Assembly: GCA_051453625.1 (NCBI GenBank)
Contig: JBOZIK010000001.1
Coordinates: forward strand, 177,627,344-177,691,343
Length of the DNA stretch: 64,000 bases
Direction: 5' to 3'
Source of the DNA: Welwitschia mirabilis
Taxonomy: Eukaryota > Gnetophyta > Gnetopsida > Welwitschiales
Both the position numbers and the translations under genes were made by a program. The notes under the pieces are model-generated. The model was not told the origin of the DNA. It ran no database searches and saw only the letters and a program-made list of their open reading frames with translations. Shown piece after piece: positions 1-12,299 of the stretch. Numbering within the stretch: position 1 is the first letter of the stretch; each line of letters begins with the position of its first letter.

Positions 1-125
1 GAATAAGGCAATGGGATTCATAGATCGCTAAATGAGGTAGTGAAGTTAAATATTATATGAGAACCATAGATCACCGAATGAGGCAGTGGGCTTCACAATC
101 GCTGAACAAGGTAGTGAAGTGATTG
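1..125. repeat. Degenerate tandem repeat, unit about 30 bp, cut by the window edge
   Basis: Four imperfect copies of a unit close to GAATGAGGCAGTGGGATTCA followed by YAGATCGCT are visible, with the GAGG(C/T)AGTG core near positions 5, 34, 79 and 109. The spacing is about 29-30 bp, except one interval of about 47 bp that carries an extra AT-rich insert. Copies differ mostly by C/T and G/A changes. The array probably continues to the left of the window. No function is visible. Confidence 0.6.
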
Positions 126-2287
126 AGATATTTTAATATATATAATATTCATATTCATAACCATAAGATTAGTGTTTGTAATATATTTTGTTTCTCTTGG
201 AGTCCTTACTTGTCTTTCCCATCTTAACTCTTGAAAATCCTTGCCTATTTTGCCTATTTTTGCTTGAACCATATTAGGAGTTGTGAGATTTTCACAGTTC
301 TTATTCCATACTTTTCTATGTAACAGGTGAAAAAATCTAGAAGTATAATTGTTGCTGTGAGCATAAGGATGTAAAGAATTAATGTTCTAATATTGGAAAA
401 AATTGCTGAATAATCTTATAATCCTTCATAAATTCTGAAATTTTTGTATTATATGACTATGATTTGAGGATATGATATACCTTTTTTGAATATTGCTTGA
501 TATATTTGCATTGACAGTTAAGCTCTGATTTTATTTTACAAATTATGAAATTTCTTAGTTTGATACATAAACATTGTATTGTGATTATCTTTCATAGAAA
601 TACTATTGAAAGATGAAAAATTGGTTACATGTCGTTTATGCTTTCCTTAATGAATTTTATTAAGAAGCTTGAAATCTTCAGTTATTTAATTACCTTGAAG
701 TTGCATTAATTTTTAAATTATGAATATCCTTTCTTAATATATATATATATATATTTAGTGTATAAATCTAGCAATACATATTTATTGACCACTTATAGAC
801 GTTTCATAAAAATTTGTAATTTAATTATGATTAATTAAATATGAGAATTATGTCTTGATTTTGGTGCTAATAATTGTTTATTAATCCCTTGATTAATAAT
901 CATATTTTATCAAAAATAGAGAAGGAATCATGAAATTAATTTATAATTTATTAGGTACCATTTTAAAATACTCCTTGTCTTTTTCTAATAGAGTGTAATT
1001 ATAAGAACTCCATAACTAGCTTTAAATGTATAATAGGTGATATCCTTAATTACTATTATTGCTATAATAAAACATCATAAGCCAAAAAGGGGTGTTTTAA
1101 ATGAAAGATTCATTTTAAAAGAAAGGGTCCACAAGACGTTAAGGAATCAAGGGCACTGTGAGGATCCCCATTCTCAGAACATAGCCCAAGTTTGGGGATA
1201 GCTGGGTTTGTGCATTAAAAAGAATGGTCCAATTTCTTACATGAGGAGTTGAACAGCCAACCTCTCCTTAAACACATATTGCCTCTACCGTTTCATCACT
1301 AATGCACTTAAAAAGTAATTGCCCAAGCATCTTATGCATGTGCATTATGTGTGAATAAAGATAGACAAACGTTAAGAGTGGGTGGTCCATTTGAACTACA
1401 GCGCATAGGGGAAACTGACACTAGCTTTACTTAAATGTCCCTATTATGGCCTTGTATCAATCTCTGTAAAGGATATTATGAGTAAATGCTTAATATGATC
1501 CACATAATTGAGGCAATTTCATTGCAATGGATGATTTAACCGCCTTAAGTGTTAACCCTCTGTGTGATGCTTCAGGTCCTTGCACAACGATCTTATTCTC
1601 TTACTTAGTATCAGTCTGTAAGGCATTTGCTTTTCCCATCTATCATAGTATTTATTATGTAAAAATGATTTCAAGAAATGTTAACTCAACATGCTTTCTG
1701 TCTATAATGCCCTTGTTAAATCCGTCTATATACATACCTGCATCTCCTTTCATTCTTCCTCTCGTTCTGCGTTTCTTCCATCGGTGTTCTTTCTTCCACT
1801 CTTACTATGCTTTTACCTTATGCTCTACCTTCATTACTTGGGTTTCTTACTTGATGTGCACTTATAAGAGAAACTTTTGAAGTTAATCATAGAGAAAAGA
1901 ATAAAATAAATATTTAGGGCTAAGTATTTTATGAATAAAAATAGGTAGGCCTAAATTTGTATAATCTAGATTTGCTTAAAAGAATAAAGTTTTGCTTCAT
2001 GCCTTTAATTAGAATTAGTTTAAAATTAAATTAATGTATGACATGATTTCATACATAGATTTTATTATGCTAACTTGTCTAGGGTAAAATCCAAATAAGT
2101 TCTTAGCCCATTGTATGTTAATAAAAATATAATCTCTAAATCTATGTTATATGAATCTATCGACTGAATTAATATATAAGTTTATTAGCAATACACTAAT
2201 CTATACCATGCAATTTGTAATGTTGTCAATCCATTTCTCAACTCTGTTTTATTTTTTATACAATTTTTATGGTATCTTTACATCATG
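126..2287. other. Unassigned AT-rich DNA
   Basis: No recognisable gene or complete element is seen. It contains a short (AT)n run near 740-755 and a less AT-rich patch near 1090-1480. The 117-codon open frame on the + strand at 1527-1880 has low-complexity hydrophobic content and no family resemblance, so I treat it as chance. The patch at 1090-1480 may be an old element fragment. Confidence 0.4.
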
Positions 2288-2410
2288 TGTTCAAAACGTC
2301 AAAGCGAATTTCAAAGATTTTCCACATTTGAAATTTGGGGTTTTACATTTTGTTATTAGAGTGTCAGAGTGAGTTTTAAAGCTTTCAAATTAGAAATTTG
2401 GGGTTTTACA
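2288..2410 (+). repeat. 60-bp tandem duplication ending in GGGGTTTTACA
   Basis: Copy 1 (2288-2347) and copy 2 (2351-2410) align over their full 60 bp with a 3-bp spacer. Both end in the identical string GAAATTTGGGGTTTTACA. Differences are scattered, mostly transitions. Gypsy LTRs often contain such local duplications and end in ACA, so this may be the edge of an LTR relic, but no partner LTR was found in the window. Confidence 0.65.
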
Positions 2411-2897
2411 GGCTATTACAAAAATCAATTTATGATAATGATTCAAAGAGGAATTCTCTAGAATGTAAAGACATCCTTTTCCCTTTTACCATTATAAGTA
2501 ACTATTCTGTTAGAGCTCTATTAAGGCTTTTTATTCTTAATTGATTTTGTTTTTCTCTACCTTAACAACCCCTCCATTCTAATGGCTTGAAGAATACTTT
2601 GATTAAGGACTTGAAGAAGGAAGAAATAAAAGATTTTAAAGTTGAAACTTGAGAGGATCTCTTGTGAAGGGACTTGAGAAGACATTTCCTAGTTAAGATC
2701 ATGGTTCATTTGTATTCTGTCTTAAAGACTACTAAGCATTAGAGTGATAAAGCCTATGCGAAGCTTTGATGCTTAATATTAAGAAGAGAGCTTATGAAAC
2801 CTCTACTAATTTAATTCTAGTTTTAAGTATTGTAATTCTTATTTTAGTAATAGAAAGTGATTCCATTAATACTTCATTTTTTGCATATTTCTTCTAT
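2411..2897. other. Unassigned sequence before a gap
   Basis: No coding or repeat signal is recognised. The open frames that run from here into the N run exist only because the Ns carry no stops. The lost 3' half of LINE-3 should lie here or inside the gap, but I could not find a poly-T boundary. Confidence 0.4.
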
Positions 2898-3853
2898 NNN
2901 NNNNNNNNNNNNNNNNNNNNNNNNNNNNNNNNNNNNNNNNNNNNNNNNNNNNNNNNNNNNNNNNNNNNNNNNNNNNNNNNNNNNNNNNNNNNNNNNNNNN
3001 NNNNNNNNNNNNNNNNNNNNNNNNNNNNNNNNNNNNNNNNNNNNNNNNNNNNNNNNNNNNNNNNNNNNNNNNNNNNNNNNNNNNNNNNNNNNNNNNNNNN
3101 NNNNNNNNNNNNNNNNNNNNNNNNNNNNNNNNNNNNNNNNNNNNNNNNNNNNNNNNNNNNNNNNNNNNNNNNNNNNNNNNNNNNNNNNNNNNNNNNNNNN
3201 NNNNNNNNNNNNNNNNNNNNNNNNNNNNNNNNNNNNNNNNNNNNNNNNNNNNNNNNNNNNNNNNNNNNNNNNNNNNNNNNNNNNNNNNNNNNNNNNNNNN
3301 NNNNNNNNNNNNNNNNNNNNNNNNNNNNNNNNNNNNNNNNNNNNNNNNNNNNNNNNNNNNNNNNNNNNNNNNNNNNNNNNNNNNNNNNNNNNNNNNNNNN
3401 NNNNNNNNNNNNNNNNNNNNNNNNNNNNNNNNNNNNNNNNNNNNNNNNNNNNNNNNNNNNNNNNNNNNNNNNNNNNNNNNNNNNNNNNNNNNNNNNNNNN
3501 NNNNNNNNNNNNNNNNNNNNNNNNNNNNNNNNNNNNNNNNNNNNNNNNNNNNNNNNNNNNNNNNNNNNNNNNNNNNNNNNNNNNNNNNNNNNNNNNNNNN
3601 NNNNNNNNNNNNNNNNNNNNNNNNNNNNNNNNNNNNNNNNNNNNNNNNNNNNNNNNNNNNNNNNNNNNNNNNNNNNNNNNNNNNNNNNNNNNNNNNNNNN
3701 NNNNNNNNNNNNNNNNNNNNNNNNNNNNNNNNNNNNNNNNNNNNNNNNNNNNNNNNNNNNNNNNNNNNNNNNNNNNNNNNNNNNNNNNNNNNNNNNNNNN
3801 NNNNNNNNNNNNNNNNNNNNNNNNNNNNNNNNNNNNNNNNNNNNNNNNNNNNN
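2898..3853. other. Assembly gap, 956 N
   Basis: A run of N of non-round length, probably an estimated gap size. It cuts LINE-3 just after the conserved reverse-transcriptase stretch KYFKPLGVYN on the minus strand, so the missing DNA should hold the rest of that reverse transcriptase. Confidence 0.95.
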
Positions 3854-4110
3854 TAAGATGTTATAAACTCCAAGTGGTTTGAAATATTTAACATCTATGG
3901 GTTCTACATGTTTTGAAATCATGATTATATTTATGTAATTTTAGCTATAAGAAATCCTACCATTTTTAAAACTCAATTAATTGCTACCTCGATTAGTCCT
4001 TCCACATATTTCTAATACTTTTAAAGAACTCTACTACCCATCCATCTAGGCCTAGGCTGTTATTTAGTTTTATAGTCTTTAGAGTCTTTCAAACTTCATT
4101 AAGCCCTAGT
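3854..4110 (-). pseudogene. LINE-3 reverse transcriptase, N-terminal relic
   Basis: Minus-strand translation gives NNSLGLDGWVVEFFKS, matching the plant LINE consensus NKALGPDGW..EFFK. It is followed further on by KYFKPLGVYN, the same block that is intact in LINE-1 (KYFKPLGVYNVIYKI). This is the fingers part of a non-LTR reverse transcriptase, which copies LINE RNA into DNA at the target site. The catalytic YADD block falls in the adjoining gap. Stops and frame changes rule out a working protein. Confidence 0.8.
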
Positions 4111-4699
4111 GTCTAAGGTGATTTTCTTCTTACTAGTATTTGTACATTTATCTATATAAGCATTTAACTTTTTTATCTTTTCCTTTTTCTCTTATAATTG
4201 CTAGAGGATATGTAAGAAGTATTTGTGTACTATAGTATTTGAATAGGTTCTTTCTCCCTAGTTGATTTAATCTATAGATTTTAATTTCTTCTTTAATTTA
4301 TCATATTTAAGAAAATGCAATTATGCTTGCCCTCATTCTTTAGCTAATTAATGTGTGCTCTTTATCTCTAGTAGGTCTTCTCCTAAGTTCTAATGTTATG
4401 CAATTTTAATAGCTTTTTTCACTCCTCTTTCTAAAGGTCCTTTCTTCTTCCTATATTTTTGTATCTTTTTTAGATTTTAATTTAGTTTCTATTTCTAGTT
4501 CATGTTGTTTCTTCTTTTCCTAATCCACTCTTTTAATCATTATTTTGTGTATTAAAATCTTTTTTAGAATGTTTTTATTGTTTTACCTTTCTAAACATTT
4601 AAAATATCTTTTACAAATTCTTGCAACTTTATTTCTTGAATAAAGGCATTTTCAAAGGTAACTAATCCTTTTTGTTTTCTCTCTTTCCTAAAGATAAGA

Positions 4700-5365
4700 A
4701 TAATTAGTTAATGATTTGCACATCATCTCCACTTCCCCTTTAGTACCTATTTTAGTTATTTTACTCAATTCATTATAATAAGTTTCTTATCTATTTTAGA
4801 TTAAATTCTATTTTCTCTTTTCCTTCTATTTGACAACATAAACTAGATTTTATCTAATGGTAGTTTAATCATTTTTAAGTTTATCATCAAGTATTCAATC
4901 TTATTATTCCCTATAGGATTCCACTTTTTCCCTCTCTGTTTACCCCGTTAAAAACAAGTTTGATTAAAATCATCTATTATTATGAATTTTCTATTCACTA
5001 GTTTCTACTATGAATTTATTCCATAACCTTTTCCTTTCTTTTACTTGCTAAGGGATATAGATGTCAACTAATTACCATTCTTTTATTACAAATATTTGAA
5101 ACCATCTGTTTCTATCAATTCTTTTATATTGCATTTCCTTCATGAAGTGGATTGCAATATTCTATGATCTTTTAAAATTCAATTTCCAATCAATATTCCA
5201 TTCCCCTATGTATCTTCTAAATCTATCATATGCATGAGATTTTATTTTTTATAAGCATATTATAGATAGGTCAAACTTCTTAGAGATTTCTCTTAATGCC
5301 TAGTTTGTTGGAGTAATTTGCATACCCCTAATGTTCTAAATTATAATCCTTATTTAATTATTTTT
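4700..5365 (-). pseudogene. LINE-3 AP-type endonuclease relic
   Basis: Two landmarks are visible on the minus strand. At about 5300-5360 the frame reads RIIIWNIRGM, equivalent to the WNVRG motif at the start of LINE endonucleases. At 4951-4990 it reads KFIIIDDFN, equivalent to the catalytic GDFN block with Gly changed to Asp. This domain nicks target DNA to prime reverse transcription. The intervening sequence is broken by stops, so the gene is a relic. Confidence 0.75.
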
Positions 5366-5871
5366 GAAGGTCTTTACTGACATTTCTAAAGGAATTTTTG
5401 AAGATTTATTTATAATATTTTTTATTTCTTCTTTTTATTTTAAATAAATTTTTGCTTTGGTAGTTCTTGATGGTCTATCAACTTTTTCTCTTTCTTGGTT
5501 TCTTATCTACTTTTGAGTGTACGTCTGAGTCATTTGTGTTCTACTATCTAAAGTTAATAATTTATTAAGGTAAATACTTTGAAATTTATTATTTTGACTA
5601 TTTTTAGTGTTACGCAATTTATTTTTTATTACATTGAGTGTTTTGGTTCACTTATGAAGCTTCTATTCCCCTCTTTTTCTATGATTTAACTATTGTCTTT
5701 ATGTTTCTTCTTACTCTCATAACTAATTGGAAATCACCCTTATTTTTTCTATACCTATATTTTATAGTCTTGTTCCTATGATTTTCACAAATGTGATAGG
5801 TCACACGTTTTCATGTATTAATTATACCCCCTTCTTTCATACTTTTTATAGACATGCTCTATGAACTTAAG

Positions 5872-5913
5872 ATAGTAACCTTTAGTGTGTTCCCCTATTT
5901 TGCACTGGCTATA
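5872..5913 (-). pseudogene. LINE-3 ORF1 zinc knuckle with two Cys lost
   Basis: The minus-strand 14-residue block YSQCKIGEHTKGYY has the exact spacing of a CX2CX4HX4C knuckle. The first and last Cys are read as Tyr, each a single G-to-A change. It is preceded by EYKNLPIPY, the usual lead-in of plant LINE ORF1 knuckles. ORF1 binds the element RNA. With two ligands lost the knuckle would not fold. Confidence 0.75.
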
Positions 5914-6560
5914 TGGGATAGGTAGGTTCTTATATTCTACTTCAACTTTGTCCCACTCAAAGTTATTGAATCTATTCTCATAATGTTATAAACCCATACT
6001 GTAACTTTTTTTAATGAAAGATTGATTTTAGAGGATTAAATCATTTCTCTTAGCCTAATTAAAATTAGTATTTTATATAATATATATATATTTTAAAATG
6101 CTCTCTTGGTTTCCATCTAGTTAAGACTAAGTCTCATGCACTAAAAAGCTAGGGTCCTCTTATCATTATACTATTTCAATCCTCTTTAGATTTATATTTA
6201 AATAAAACTCAATCCTCTATTATGGCTATAACTTAAAATTGCTGATATGCTTATCCACCTTAGTGCAATTCACTTTCTAATTGCTTTTGTACCTAGATGA
6301 GATGCTAATGAAATAAAACAACTAATAAAACTAAATATCAACACTCTTCTCTACTTCTATGCAGTGCAACTTTTCTAAAATAATATAATAGTTGAAGAAT
6401 CTATCTAAAATACTAAATATAAGACAAATAAAAACTTAGTTTCATAAATCTTATTTTCAAAATTCCTCTAGTACACTTAGAATGCTGACTCTTAGGCCTA
6501 AACTCTTCACTTTTAAGCCTCTTAATAATGTTTCTTTAAGGTTATCTACTTCACTCCACT

Positions 6561-7419
6561 CCTTTCCTTTCTTATTACTTCCTCCATCTCTCTATTTCTC
6601 TCTTAGATAGGAAAAACTATAGTTGAACACTCTCACTTGAAGAGGAAACCTACTTTTACCCCCACCTTGATCACTTACCTATAGCCCTTTATGGGCTACC
6701 TTATATACCTACTACTCTTGATTTCAACCTCTAATCCAAAACCTATTTCTTCTCTCACTTTCTTGGTCTGTCTTCGCTTGTATTAGGTTTTTTTATTCTC
6801 TTACATTTAGAAAATGATCTTGTTGTTATTTTAAATCTTATGGTTTATTTGATTTATAAATAAATTAGGGCTTAAAAATCTTAAAATGTCTCCCTTAGTA
6901 ATTCATTTTATTAATAGACCTACCAAAGTTCACAAAGAAGTTATTATAGATGTATTACTATAAGTACTAGTTTCTTCTTAATTTTATGGTATTAGAAATA
7001 GAGAATAATCATGGATATTTTCCTCTTACATAATGAAGATAGTTTTTAGTTACCATCAATATTGTAATGATTATAGAACCTAGGTTGAATAATTTATATG
7101 TAGAAATTTAGCTATGAGAATGCGAGTTCCTAATGTAGTTAAAGGAATGCATCAACATGAATATGAGAATTTTAATGAAGTTAAAATTTTATCTCTAAAT
7201 GATATTGACATATTCATAACTAATAAGAGGAAGAAATCAAGGAACTAGTTAAGCATATTAATCCCATACCTGAAGAATCTCATATTTTCTTGAAAGTCAA
7301 AATATCAATATTTTCCAAGCCAACCTATCAAACTATTAAGCAGTGAAGAAAATTCATAAAAACATATCCTATACTTATTTTTAATTTCTCAAATTTTAGC
7401 AATAAAACATAGATTATTT
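6561..7419. other. Unassigned sequence between LINE-3 and a gypsy relic
   Basis: No clear gene is seen. The part near 6600-6760 is C-rich on the + strand and may be the LINE-3 5' leader. From about 6900 onward the sequence may be the upstream part of the gypsy element whose polymerase is seen at 7420-7870, but no gag or protease motif could be read. Confidence 0.35.
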
Positions 7420-7870
7420 AGCCTTTGGGGAAAAAAACAAAGCTATATGATGGATCATTATTGATTTTAAATAAATAGATCTTAAGTTATATACATGTAA
7501 GAGAAAATTAGAATAAAATACTACAGTTGTGATAGATACTCAAAGAATACTCAACCTCAACATGAAGGAAGTAATAGGGGAAAAAAATATTATTAAACTC
7601 TAAGAGGAGCAAATTATATATCCTAAACATGAGAGTGAATGGGTTATTCATATATTTTATGTACCTAAGAACATCAAAACTCTAGTAAAAGTTGAAAATA
7701 AATAGTAGTAGCCACAAGATAATCCACCATATGGAGAGTACACATAGATTTTAGAAAACTCAATTCTATTACTAGAAAGAACCATTTTATAGAATCCTTG
7801 ACCAATAAGATCATAGAACAAATTTCAAAAACTTATTAGGGTTGTAACATAGAAAACCCTAGTTCATAAT
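7420..7870 (+). pseudogene. Ty3/gypsy (Athila-type) reverse transcriptase, N-terminal relic
   Basis: Across several frames the + strand shows the ordered landmarks of Athila-group polymerase: NKAI.W (from HKKAIGW), IIDFK.ID (from ADIKGIS), IDTQRILNLNMKEVI (from QRRLNP.M.EVV), ESEWV...VPKN (from DSEWVSPVQVVPKK), and WRVHIDFRKLNSITRKNHF (from WRMCIDYRKLNAATRKDHF). This is the start of the polymerase that copies LTR-retrotransposon RNA. The catalytic YXDD block downstream was not recovered. Frameshifts and stops make it a pseudogene. It lies outside element D and belongs to a separate, older insertion whose LTRs I could not find. Confidence 0.8.
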
Positions 7871-10800
7871 GAAGATAATGTTCTTCTTCCATAAGGATTA
7901 CATGAATGAGCTATAAGGATTAGTTACTAAATAAATATTATAAGAAGAAAAGGTTTAAGATAAAACTTAATATTACAGAAGTGATAAGAATTCATCTAAT
8001 AATAACACAAAGCAATAGTAATGTAGTTCTAGTATACATTATCACAAATCATGAATTTACTAATGCTAAAAAGATTATAACAATGACATGATGGTTGTGA
8101 TCTATTTTAGTTATAAATATATCTACTAACATAGAAGATAATATATTGCTTATTGAATATGAAATACATTAATAACAAAAGAAATAAAACATAAAACCAT
8201 GTAGAGAAACATCAATTATAAGAAAAAGGATCAAGGATAAAAGTCACCATCAAAGATTAGTCTTCTATTACAGATGAAAGTAACTAGTTACTATAATAGT
8301 TCCTTAAGGTATAAGATTAATACATATTTAGATCCATGTATCAAAGGAGTATTCATTTGGCTAGAAGGGCTTAAGTGACCATGAGGTCTTCCTAGCATAA
8401 ATATATAAATTGAGTCAGTTAATAGATGTCTTCCTTCATAAGGATCATATAAGTACATATAATTGTAGGGTGCAGGCATACCACCATCTAAGGTCAGGTA
8501 TTATAAAATAATTCTTTTTTTGCTTAAAAGATATGACATAAGAACTTATGATCTTATTATAAATATTTCGTTTGATAGCATATGCTATTGGAGTGTTTAA
8601 TTATAATTGTACCCCTTAATGACATGAACTAAGTCTCCAAATTTTGGCTTCTTACTCTAATGCATCATTATGCTAATGAGCTAAATCACCACTACGTGGT
8701 CATAGCATTCTTTGACATAGACTAAGTGGGACTCATAGGTCTTGCTTTTTGGTACTCATTACTTGTAAAATGATACAAAAATTATGTTTTAGTAAATTAG
8801 GCTTTTAACACTATTTCCTAGGTAAAATATTATAAATATCAATTAGATGATAAAGTAAGCATAATTAAAAGCTTCAAGAATATAAAATATATGTTTTAAC
8901 ACAGCCACAAATATCTTATTAGTAGTTCCTTAATAATACAATAAAAAATGAGATGTATAAATTATATGCATTACTAAGAATAGGTAAAAGATATGCCAAA
9001 AATTAACATGATCATGTATATATGATTGTATGCTAAATGAACCAACTATAAAATGTCTAAAAAGTTCATGTGCTATTTGATATAATCAATTAGATATAAA
9101 AGATAATTGCTATAATTAGATGTATCATTAAGTAAAGATACATAAATGCATGTGTAGATGATTATAAAGTATTAAAAGATTTAAAAGTTTTACTAAATAG
9201 TTATCATATGAAGTCATTGATATTTCTAGTTTTAGTATTTAATGTATATCTAGTTAGTATAGATCCTTCTTAGAGCTTAGAGCCCTTTAATTATTAGACC
9301 AATAGGAACCTGTAGATCCTATCATTTCATTACTAATTACTAAAAATTTTATGGATTTCAACACATAAAAAATATTTAAAAATATTTACTAAAAAATTTC
9401 TAACCCAACATCTTCAAATCTAGTATGAAAATGTTCTTATGTAAAATGTGTAAAAGATAGTGAAGAAAGTATGGCATAAGATGATTCTCAAAATAGAAAC
9501 AAGATGGGTGATATCATATATTATATCATATAATAGCTTCTAAAAAAAGGTAGATAACACATCTAAGTATAAAAAATACATATCATAATAGAGAGATATG
9601 AATGGATGAAAGATATGCATTAGTAGCATACAAACATATGAAAAATTAAATAAGAGAATAGGATAGGATAGAGATTTGATTGATCTAATAAATCAACTAT
9701 GTACAACAAAAATATAGAGGAGTAAAAGAATGACATGAAGTATGGGATTACTAAAATCCTCTTCTACATTTCTCTTGACCTTTAAATATTTTCTTTATTT
9801 AATCTCATAATTTCATCATCCATAATTTATTTTATTATAGTACCTCTTGTAATATGGTATTATCTTTTAAGTATAAATCTTTTAATAGTATAATAAGCTT
9901 CAAAGACTCTTGGAAAGGTAAGTATGAATGGGTATAAGGAAGAATATTTTACTAATAATGAGCAGAATTTCTAGAGAACTAGCTCTACAAAAAGAAAAGA
10001 ATAATGGAAAATCAATGTTAGATTGGTTTCATGCGTTATCTAATATGCCAAATATTCCTATACAAATTAATAGATATAGGTACAGGTAAAGGCGACGAGG
10101 TTCACATTTGATTTCTCGAACTTCATAAGTATAATATTTTTGATAATGTTAGTAAGGATAATATTTTAATCTTCCCAATGATCTGTATTAGTTTATTCAT
10201 GATAAATAAACACATTAAGGCATACAGTTACCATAAGGTAGATAAAAATTTTATGGACTTCAATGACATGATTATTAGTGTGAATATTATTAATTATAAA
10301 TATAAATAAGACTAATTACTTATTATCAATATCATTAGCATTAATAACAAATCCATCACAAGGTAATCCTATATCACTACTTATAATGCCTATGTCATCA
10401 TTAAAAAAAACACATTAGGCATTAGTCATACAAGTGATGGTAGAGATAAAAATAGGACCTAATAAAACCTCTAATATTTTCAGGATTTTAGTAATCCTAA
10501 AGTATTTTATCATACTAGAATTTTCCTAGAAATATTTAACTAATTTTAGCATGTAATGATTATTCTAAATATATGTATGAAGAAGATAGATCTAGTTCTA
10601 ATAAATAAGGAAATTTAAAAAGAGGATTTCATGCAAGGTTAAGAGTGGTCTCTATATTTTTTTTAAGTGATATCGTGGACTTATTTTGGATTTTTATAGT
10701 TTAGGATTTATGAAAAAAAGTCTAAAAATAAAAATATATTATTTTCATTCTATGTCATGCTAACATATCAGAAGGCCACATTACAATGGAAGAATTGGCT

Positions 10801-10938
10801 GGCATTATGATTTAAAGGTAAGGGTATTTGGCTTCTTCTAATGACTTAACAAGGCATATATTACCTAAAATTCTATTACAAGTCTCTAAAATCATGAAAA
10901 TAAGATCTTTAGAGAACATTTTGATTTTATTAGTATGA
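7871..10938. other. Unassigned, very AT-rich DNA
   Basis: No domain or repeat pair is recognised. The proximal part probably holds the remainder of the gypsy polymerase seen at 7420-7870. The 62-codon minus-strand frame at 8291-8479 resembles no family I know and is likely chance. Confidence 0.35.
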
Positions 10939-10943
10939 AAACT
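10939..10943. other. Target-site duplication of element D, left copy (AAACT)
   Basis: AAACT immediately precedes the first base of the left LTR of D and is repeated exactly at 54258-54262, directly after its right LTR. Five base pairs is the normal duplication length for Ty3/gypsy integrases. Confidence 0.75.
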
Positions 10944-11665
10944 TGATAACATGCAAAAATTGACATTGTACCAAGTATAGTTAATTAATTTAGCCTAAGT
11001 AAGACGCTAAAAATAGTTGTTTTAATATAAATTTATGTCTTTAATTCTTTTTAAGATAATTTCTGACCTTATGCATTTTCTATGACAATTACAGATAAAG
11101 TACTACATCTTGAATAACATATTAAAATTTGAAGACAATCCATTTGAAAACATTAGTGTTTCCATCTAGGACACCGATGATGTTAGTCCTTTAGAGCAAA
11201 ATGCATCAAGAGCTATTTTCTAGAGTTATCTTTAAAAAAAAAAAAAAATCAATTTATGCTTATGGAATTAGGCAGATACGGTATCAAACTTTAATAAATC
11301 ATGTAGCCATAAAAGTTTCAAATTTCTAATTGAAATCCTAAAGTATAAAACCTTAATTAAGAAATCCTAATTCTATTTTTGCCTATAAAAATGGCCAATA
11401 ACCCTTATTTATAACATTATTTTTCTAAATCTGTGACTAGTGAAAATAGTTAGAATACTTATAGTATCAATTGTCGACATGAGTTTCTAAGCTCCTCCTT
11501 TGGAAGTGGGCTAGCTTTGAGGCTAGCTTTAAGAAGTTTGTATTAATCTCACCTTTTTCCCTTAATTTAATGCAATTTCTATTTTTCTTATAAAATAATA
11601 ATCATTTGTTATTATTTTTAAGTTGAAATTAGTATTGTACTTTCAATGCTTAAGTGATGTTATAT

Positions 11666-11679
11666 TGCTAAGTTCTTTT
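11666..11679. other. LINE-1 target-site duplication, left copy
   Basis: TGCTAAGTTCTTTT occurs here and again at 17721-17734, a perfect 14-bp match flanking LINE-1. The boundary at the T run is uncertain by a few bases, because the reverse-complemented poly-A tail begins with T. Confidence 0.9.
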
Positions 11680-12060
11680 TTTAATATTAAAAAAAAGTAT
11701 GTACATTAAACTAGAAAATGTACATTAGGGGATAAAAACACCCAGAAAGAACAGGAAAACTGAACTATTCATAAGAGGGAAGTAATCTACTAGTTGGTAA
11801 AGAAAAACTTGAACAACAAGCCAAAATGGAGGTGAAACCATTCCTCAACGACATAGTCACATGAATCTGCCTATCTAGTATCACAAACATATGTAGAAAA
11901 TGGACAAAAGGAACATAGTACTACTAACAGATGGGGGTAAAAATGCCTCTTAGGATCAGAAGCTTCAAAAAACTTAAAACTAGAGGAGAAAAGACATAAA
12001 GGGGAAGGATTACAATCCTCTACAAAACAGAAAAAGGTTTTCATTCTTATGCTCGAGGAG
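11680..12060 (-). other. 3' end of LINE-1 after the J-domain fragment
   Basis: This stretch runs from the J-domain fragment to the A-rich tail. A minus-strand open frame of 73 codons (11871-12092) crosses it but has no recognisable content. It may be an intron or untranslated part of the sequence that supplied the J-domain, or LINE 3' untranslated region. The last bases before the TSD read AATATTAAAAAAA on the minus strand. Confidence 0.5.
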
Positions 12061-12285
12061 AAATCTACCCAGATCATCAGATAGAACTTCAAATGCTTGA
12101 TTTATCTCCTTAAATTCTTTAGCACTTGCTGGATTTTTATTTGGATGGAGGTGGAGAGATTTCTTCTTGCAGGTCAATTTTATGGCCTGAGGTAGGGATC
12201 TATGAGAGTGACCCAATATGATGAAGGGGCACCTTTTCAACCCTTGTATGGTTGCCAGTAACACCTTCCATCTATATGTGTTCAT
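12010..12285 (-). pseudogene. DnaJ (J-domain) protein fragment within LINE-1
   Basis: A 91-codon minus-strand frame contains a recognisable J-domain at about 12069-12231. It reads FIILGHSHRSLPQAIKL (equivalent to YxILGVxxxAsxxEIK), then KKKSLHLHPNKNP, then EFKEINQAFEVLSDD. J-domains stimulate Hsp70 ATPase through a strictly conserved HPD tripeptide. Here it is HPN (codons at 12139-12147), one G-to-A change, so it could not work. The domain stops after LSDDLG, lacking the final helix. At that point the DNA reads CTGG|GTAGAT, a possible 5' splice site, which would make this a genomic exon with intron rather than a processed copy. The start codon is arbitrary. It lies inside the LINE-1 TSDs. Acquisition by 3' transduction, by template switching, or as a separate nested insertion cannot be distinguished here. 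The J-domain call is strong; the route is inference. Confidence 0.75.
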
Positions 12286-12299
12286 GTTAATATCTTCCT

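Larger units (their letters stand above)
3854..6560 (-). mobile_element. LINE-3: decayed L1-type LINE, 3' part lost in a gap
   Basis: Read on the minus strand from right to left, the order is: a DUF4283/zinc-knuckle ORF1 relic, an endonuclease start, the endonuclease active-site region, and a reverse-transcriptase start that runs into the N gap. Each part is recognisable only across frameshifts and stops. This is the standard plant L1 layout, an ORF1 RNA-binding protein followed by an ORF2 with AP-type endonuclease and reverse transcriptase. The 5' limit near 6560 is approximate and no target-site duplication was found. The element is dead and much more decayed than LINE-1. Confidence 0.8.

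Noticed and set aside
1527-1880. 117-codon + strand open frame as a gene
   Set aside because: No start context, no homology that I recognise, and low-complexity hydrophobic content typical of T-rich chance frames.
2766-3922. Four open frames of 341-366 codons on both strands
   Set aside because: Almost all codons are N; the frames are open only because N gives no stops. The same applies to frames over 32463-33256, 44231-44777, 48311-48410 and 63383-63482.
12010-12285. Functional DnaJ gene
   Set aside because: HPD is HPN, the last helix is missing, the start is arbitrary, and it lies within a dead LINE.
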